This document shows positions 60,783 to 64,000 of a stretch of 64,000 nt of DNA, one piece after another. Under the pieces are notes generated by a model, which was given only the letters and a program-made list of their open reading frames with translations, was not told the origin of the DNA and made no database searches. The position numbers were made by a program, and so were the translations under genes. The number at the start of each line of letters is the position of its first letter. Position 1 is the stretch's first letter. This DNA comes from Bacteroidales bacterium (GTDB taxonomy: Bacteria; Bacteroidota; Bacteroidia; Bacteroidales; Marinifilaceae): NCBI GenBank assembly GCA_015061245.1, contig SUWY01000003.1, positions 1-64,000 of the forward strand, written 5' to 3'.

Positions 60783-61241
60783 ATGGAGACGAAGGATAGA
60801 TTTTTACAGATTATAAGTGAAAAGGGAATCTCGCAACAAGAGATGGCTGAGCGTATCGGTGTTGATGCATCGACCGTCTCATATTTTTGTAAAGGCAAGA
60901 GAAAACCTGGTTTTGAAATATTGGAGAGAATAGCAAGAGCTTTTCCTGACGTAGATCTTAATTGGCTTATTACAGGTATTTCGTCAGAATCACATATTCC
61001 GAACAATTGCCAGGACTCTTCTGAAATATCGAATTCTCACGATAGTTCAGATTCCGCACAGTTGGAGTTGAATTTTGCTCAATCTGCTCCTCGACCTTTG
61101 AATGATATCTCTTCTATGACCTCAAAGCAGAACTCTTGTGTTGTGAACAGAGAAAAACCCGCTCAATCCGTTGATAAGAGAATTAAGCGGGTTATAGTTC
61201 TTTTTGACGATGGCTCCATTGAGAGTTACAATGGATTTTAA
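60783..61241 (+). CDS. XRE-family helix-turn-helix regulator
   Basis: 152 residues from METKDRF; an in-frame ATG at 60762 is a less likely start. HTH domain about 3-68: RFLQIISEKGISQQEMAERI, then GVDASTVSYFCKGKRKPGFE and a following helix ending DLNWLITG, a common Bacteroidota variant. The middle is Ser/Asn-rich and disordered. The last 25 residues (KRIKRVIVLFDDGSIESYN) form a short conserved-looking beta hairpin seen at the end of similar proteins. Probably a repressor that binds the motif cluster upstream of its own gene (inference). Confidence 0.88.
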   Translation: METKDRFLQIISEKGISQQEMAERIGVDASTVSYFCKGKRKPGFEILERIARAFPDVDLNWLITGISSESHIPNNCQDSSEISNSHDSSDSAQLELNFAQSAPRPLNDISSMTSKQNSCVVNREKPAQSVDKRIKRVIVLFDDGSIESYNGF

Positions 61242-61246
61242 ACTCT

Positions 61247-62158
61247 TTATTTGTTTATCAAGCCAATGATTTGGTTTACATCGTCAAAACCATTTTCATT
61301 TAGATATTGATCAATTCCATCAATAACCTTTTGTGTAATTGATGGGTCAATGAAGTTTGCTGTTCCAATCTGGACTGCAGATGCTCCGGCTAATAAGAAT
61401 TCAATTGCGTCGGATGCACTTGCAATTCCTCCCAAGCCAATAACCGGAACTTTAACAACCTTTGCTACCTGCCATACCATTCTTAATGCAACCGGCTTAA
61501 CGCATGGACCGCTTAAGCCTCCGGTAATTGTACTTAAGATAGGTTTTCTGCTTTTAATATCAATCGCCATTCCCATCATGGTGTTGATAAGAGATACAGA
61601 ATCAGCTCCTGCTCCCTCAACTGCTAATGCAATCTCTTGAATGTTTGTTACATTTGGTGATAATTTAACAATAAGGTGCTTTTTGTATGCCTCTCTTACT
61701 GCTTTTACTACCTCCGATGCAGCAGCACAACTTGTACCGAATGCCATGCCTCCCTCTTTAACGTTCGGGCATGAAATGTTAAGTTCAATTGCAGGGATGT
61801 TCTCAAGTTCATTAATCATTTCGGCGCACTTAACGTAGTCGCCAACCGATGATCCTGAGACATTTACAATAATATTGCTCTTAATATTTTTAATGGCAGG
61901 ATATATCTTGTCTACAAAGTATTGAGCTCCTTTGTTTTGAAGACCTACAGCATTTAGCATGCCAGATGGAGTTTCGGCCATTCTGGGATATGGATTTCCC
62001 TCCCTCGGATTTAATGTTGTACCCTTTACAATGAATCCTCCTAAATTCTCAAGATTCACAAAATCGCTATATTCAATTCCGTAACCAAATGTTCCAGATG
62101 CGGTTAACACCGGATTCTTAAGTGTTAAACCATTTATATCAACAGTTAACTTAGCCAT
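61247..62158 (-). CDS. pyrD: Dihydroorotate dehydrogenase B, catalytic subunit
   Basis: 303 residues, class 1B: oxidises dihydroorotate to orotate in pyrimidine synthesis, passing electrons through FMN to PyrK. Motifs: [35 protein letters not shown], the active-site CAAA segment ([11 protein letters not shown]) and the FMN phosphate site [20 protein letters not shown]. It overlaps pyrK by 13 bp. Confidence 0.96.
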   Translation of the reverse strand: MAKLTVDINGLTLKNPVLTASGTFGYGIEYSDFVNLENLGGFIVKGTTLNPREGNPYPRMAETPSGMLNAVGLQNKGAQYFVDKIYPAIKNIKSNIIVNVSGSSVGDYVKCAEMINELENIPAIELNISCPNVKEGGMAFGTSCAAASEVVKAVREAYKKHLIVKLSPNVTNIQEIALAVEGAGADSVSLINTMMGMAIDIKSRKPILSTITGGLSGPCVKPVALRMVWQVAKVVKVPVIGLGGIASASDAIEFLLAGASAVQIGTANFIDPSITQKVIDGIDQYLNENGFDDVNQIIGLINK

Positions 62159-62910
62159 TTCAAATCGTTTATATTAAACACTGGTCCAGTTGTACATACA
62201 CATTTGTGTCCCTCTTTGGTGTCTTGAACACAACACAAGCAAGCTCCTATTCCGCATGCCATTTTGTTTTCAAGCGATACCTCGCAGAATATATCCTTTT
62301 CGGATGCGTATTTTGCAACTCCTTTCATCATTGGTGTTGGGCCGCATGTGTATATACGGTCATAGCTTTTCGCCAATATTGAGTGCTGTGTTGGGTATCC
62401 TTTCTCACCGTAACTTCCATCCTCGGTTGTATAGTATAGGTCTGCAACCTCTTCAAATTTCTCCTTCAAAATTATGTCTGCTGAAGTGCGTGTACCAATC
62501 AGAAGAGTTGGCTTGTTGCCGCTTTTACATATCTCTTTTGCAAAATAGTATAGAGGAGCAATACCCACGCCGCCGCCAACAAGAAGAACTTTATCGTTTT
62601 TTGATGGCATGGTGAATTCCATGCCCAGGGGTATTAAGATGTTGATTGAACTGCCGTTCGCAATGTGTGAGAGTTTCTCTGTTCCCTTTCCTGCAATTTT
62701 AACAAGTAACTCTAACTCTCCATTTGATGAGTCGGCATAGTGTATTGAGATAGGACGGCGCAACAATACTCCTGCATCCTCAATCAATACATTTACAAAC
62801 TGCCCGGGCAGAATTTCAGGCAATGTCTCTTTTGTGTGGAGTTTCAATAGAAAACATCCGGCACCAACCGAGGTGTTCTCCACAACCGTAAAATCGACTA
62901 GTTTCTTCAT
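62146..62910 (-). CDS. pyrK: Dihydroorotate dehydrogenase electron-transfer subunit
   Basis: 254 residues. FAD-binding barrel ([13 protein letters not shown] site), NAD-binding lobe ([19 protein letters not shown]) and the C-terminal 2Fe-2S cysteines in [11 protein letters not shown], with the fourth Cys in HKCVCTTGP. It links NAD+ reduction to PyrD. Gene order pyrK-pyrD with overlap is standard for type 1B. Confidence 0.96.
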   Translation of the reverse strand: MKKLVDFTVVENTSVGAGCFLLKLHTKETLPEILPGQFVNVLIEDAGVLLRRPISIHYADSSNGELELLVKIAGKGTEKLSHIANGSSINILIPLGMEFTMPSKNDKVLLVGGGVGIAPLYYFAKEICKSGNKPTLLIGTRTSADIILKEKFEEVADLYYTTEDGSYGEKGYPTQHSILAKSYDRIYTCGPTPMMKGVAKYASEKDIFCEVSLENKMACGIGACLCCVQDTKEGHKCVCTTGPVFNINDLKWLS

Positions 62911-62926
62911 TATATTCTGTTTTTAT

Positions 62927-64000
62927 TTACTTTTTATTCATGTGTTTTGCTAAAGCTTGTGCTGTGTAGCTTTCCGGGCAGTTTGCAATCAAAGCCTCCG
63001 GTGTTCCTTCGAACATAACATTTCCTCCATTATCTCCACCTTCAGGTCCTAGATCAATTATGTAGTCTGCGTGTCTGATAACATCAAGGTTGTGTTCTAT
63101 AACAACTATTGAGTGGCCTTGGTGTATCAAATCATCGAACGACTTCATTAACTTATGGATATCATGAAAGTGTAGTCCTGTTGTTGGTTCATCAAAAACA
63201 AATAGAGTTGGCTCTGCATGGTCAATGCTTAAATGATAGGCCAGTTTTACTCTTTGGCTCTCTCCTCCGCTTAATGTGTTTGATGGTTGCCCCAATTTAA
63301 CATATTCAAGACCGACATCCTTAAGGCGTTTCAATTTTTTTACTATTGAACGCTCATTTGAATCCAATTCTGAGAAAAATCCCAATGCTTCATCAACGGT
63401 CATTTCAAGAATGTCGTAAACACTTTTTCCTCTGTATTTTATCTCAAGAATATCATCTTTGAAGCGTTTGCCATGGCACTGTTCACATGGGATAAACATA
63501 TCTGCCATAAACTGCATGCTGACCTTTATAACTCCCTCTCCTTCACACATATCACAACGACCTCCTGATACATTAAATGAGAAGAATGAGGGTTTGAAAC
63601 CTTGCATTTTTGCCTGCTTCTGATCAGCAAAAAGCTTGCGAATATCATCCCATGCTTTAATATAGGTGACCGGGTTAGATCTTGAGGATTTTCCAATTGG
63701 GTGTTGATCAACAAACTCTATCTGTTTAAGAGCTGAAACATCGCCCTCAATTTTATCGTAACTTCCAACCTGTTCGCTGCTTTCTCCATATATCTTTGAT
63801 AGAGCAGGAACAAGAATGCGTTTAACTAAAGTGCTCTTTCCAGATCCGCTTACTCCGGTGATTGCTGTTATTACCCGAAGAGGTATGTGAACCGTAATGT
63901 TTTTCAGGTTATTTTCCGTTGCTCCCGACAGCACAATTTGTTTGGTAAATTCTCTGCGCTGTTTTGGGATATCAATGGTCCTTCTGCCATAAAGGTAATC
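62927..64000 (-). CDS. uvrA: UvrABC excinuclease subunit A, C-terminal part (gene runs off the window)
   Basis: The frame is open to base 64000, so the start lies outside; at least 357 codons are present. This is the second ABC module of UvrA: Walker A GVSGSGKST, the zinc finger CDMCEGEG...CEQCHGK, signature NTLSGGESQRVKLA and Walker B LFVFDEPTTGLHF, with the usual LDVIRHADYIIDLGPEGG end. UvrA recognises DNA lesions as a dimer and loads UvrB. A GTG near 63934 is internal and not a start. Some Bacteroidota have several UvrA paralogues, so this could be one of them. Ends 17 bp before pyrK begins (same strand, downstream). Confidence 0.93.
   Translation of the reverse strand, partial: DYLYGRRTIDIPKQRREFTKQIVLSGATENNLKNITVHIPLRVITAITGVSGSGKSTLVKRILVPALSKIYGESSEQVGSYDKIEGDVSALKQIEFVDQHPIGKSSRSNPVTYIKAWDDIRKLFADQKQAKMQGFKPSFFSFNVSGGRCDMCEGEGVIKVSMQFMADMFIPCEQCHGKRFKDDILEIKYRGKSVYDILEMTVDEALGFFSELDSNERSIVKKLKRLKDVGLEYVKLGQPSNTLSGGESQRVKLAYHLSIDHAEPTLFVFDEPTTGLHFHDIHKLMKSFDDLIHQGHSIVVIEHNLDVIRHADYIIDLGPEGGDNGGNVMFEGTPEALIANCPESYTAQALAKHMNKK

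Noticed and set aside
62927..63934. UvrA-like protein starting at an internal GTG near 63934
   Set aside because: The frame stays open to the window edge with UvrA-like sequence (DYLYGRRTIDIPKQ), so the start lies outside the window.
105..64000. CRISPR array
   Set aside because: The only regular short repeats found are the tRNAs and protein-coding Gly-x-y and BACON repeats; no 25-40-bp repeat with unique equal spacers.

Overview
This 64-kb window comes from a member of the Bacteroidota, almost certainly Bacteroidales and probably a gut organism. The evidence is low GC, promoters of the form TTTG-N19-TAnnTTTGC, A-rich start contexts instead of Shine-Dalgarno sites, BACON, DUF4988-type and BspA-repeat surface lipoproteins, and a purH-mreBCD-mrdA-rodA block. 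I cannot name the genus.

Layout. (1) 1-4.4 kb: an MG2-type export protein, a small lipoprotein and a regulatory-like-domain protein. (2) 4.4-8.8 kb: a Dabb protein, then a three-gene operon of a steroid 5-alpha-reductase-like membrane protein, an Old Yellow Enzyme and a short-chain dehydrogenase. This resembles the bile-acid (isoallolithocholate type) clusters of gut Bacteroidales. It converges on an Lnb/DUF4105 lipoprotein N-acyltransferase-like gene. (3) 8.8-12.8 kb: an intergenic repeat, then a thiamin operon (TonB receptor, PnuT, thiamin pyrophosphokinase) under a TPP riboswitch. (4) 12.8-16.1 kb: housekeeping genes (DMT transporter, Bcp peroxiredoxin, TruA, YggS) and three identical tRNA-Glu(CUC) genes at an exact 106-bp period.

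(5) 16.2-36.1 kb is the most unusual part. A tyrosine recombinase is followed by a 190-bp segment with 24-nt inverted-repeat ends that carries an outward-facing -7 box. It looks like a promoter switch. Downstream is a tight operon of 15 genes on one strand, 18.7 kb long and ending in a strong terminator. It encodes four FHA-domain membrane or soluble proteins (one fused to a trypsin-like protease, two fused to DUF805), one further FHA protein, a membrane PP2C phosphatase, a membrane Ser/Thr kinase, a secreted von Willebrand A protein, a MacB/LolD-type ABC transporter, a zinc-ribbon membrane protein, an outer-membrane barrel, a seven-BACON lipoprotein and several exported unknowns. The parts list parallels the PpkA/PppA/Fha/TagQRST threonine-phosphorylation pathway of type VI secretion, but no secretion structural gene is visible in the window.

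(6) 36.1-47.5 kb: four large lipoprotein genes. The first has a formylglycine-enzyme-like (TagR-like) domain and is split by an in-frame amber codon at a conserved BACON tryptophan. The next two share an apparently identical 753-bp 5' cassette with unrelated C-termini (vWA versus YfaP/DUF2135-like). The fourth is a collagen-like plus leucine-rich BspA protein. (7) 47.5-64 kb, mostly minus strand: a lipocalin-like lipoprotein, uridine phosphorylase, DUF3810 protein, Ca2+-ATPase, the cell-shape operon with purH, an AT-rich 0.7-kb region full of TGACAA motifs next to an XRE regulator, pyrD-pyrK, and the 3' part of uvrA running off the edge.

Working model (inference): the kinase, phosphatase and FHA proteins form a transmembrane phospho-signalling module that senses or builds envelope or surface structures through the periplasmic vWA, BACON and FGE-like proteins. 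The recombinase may switch the whole operon on and off.
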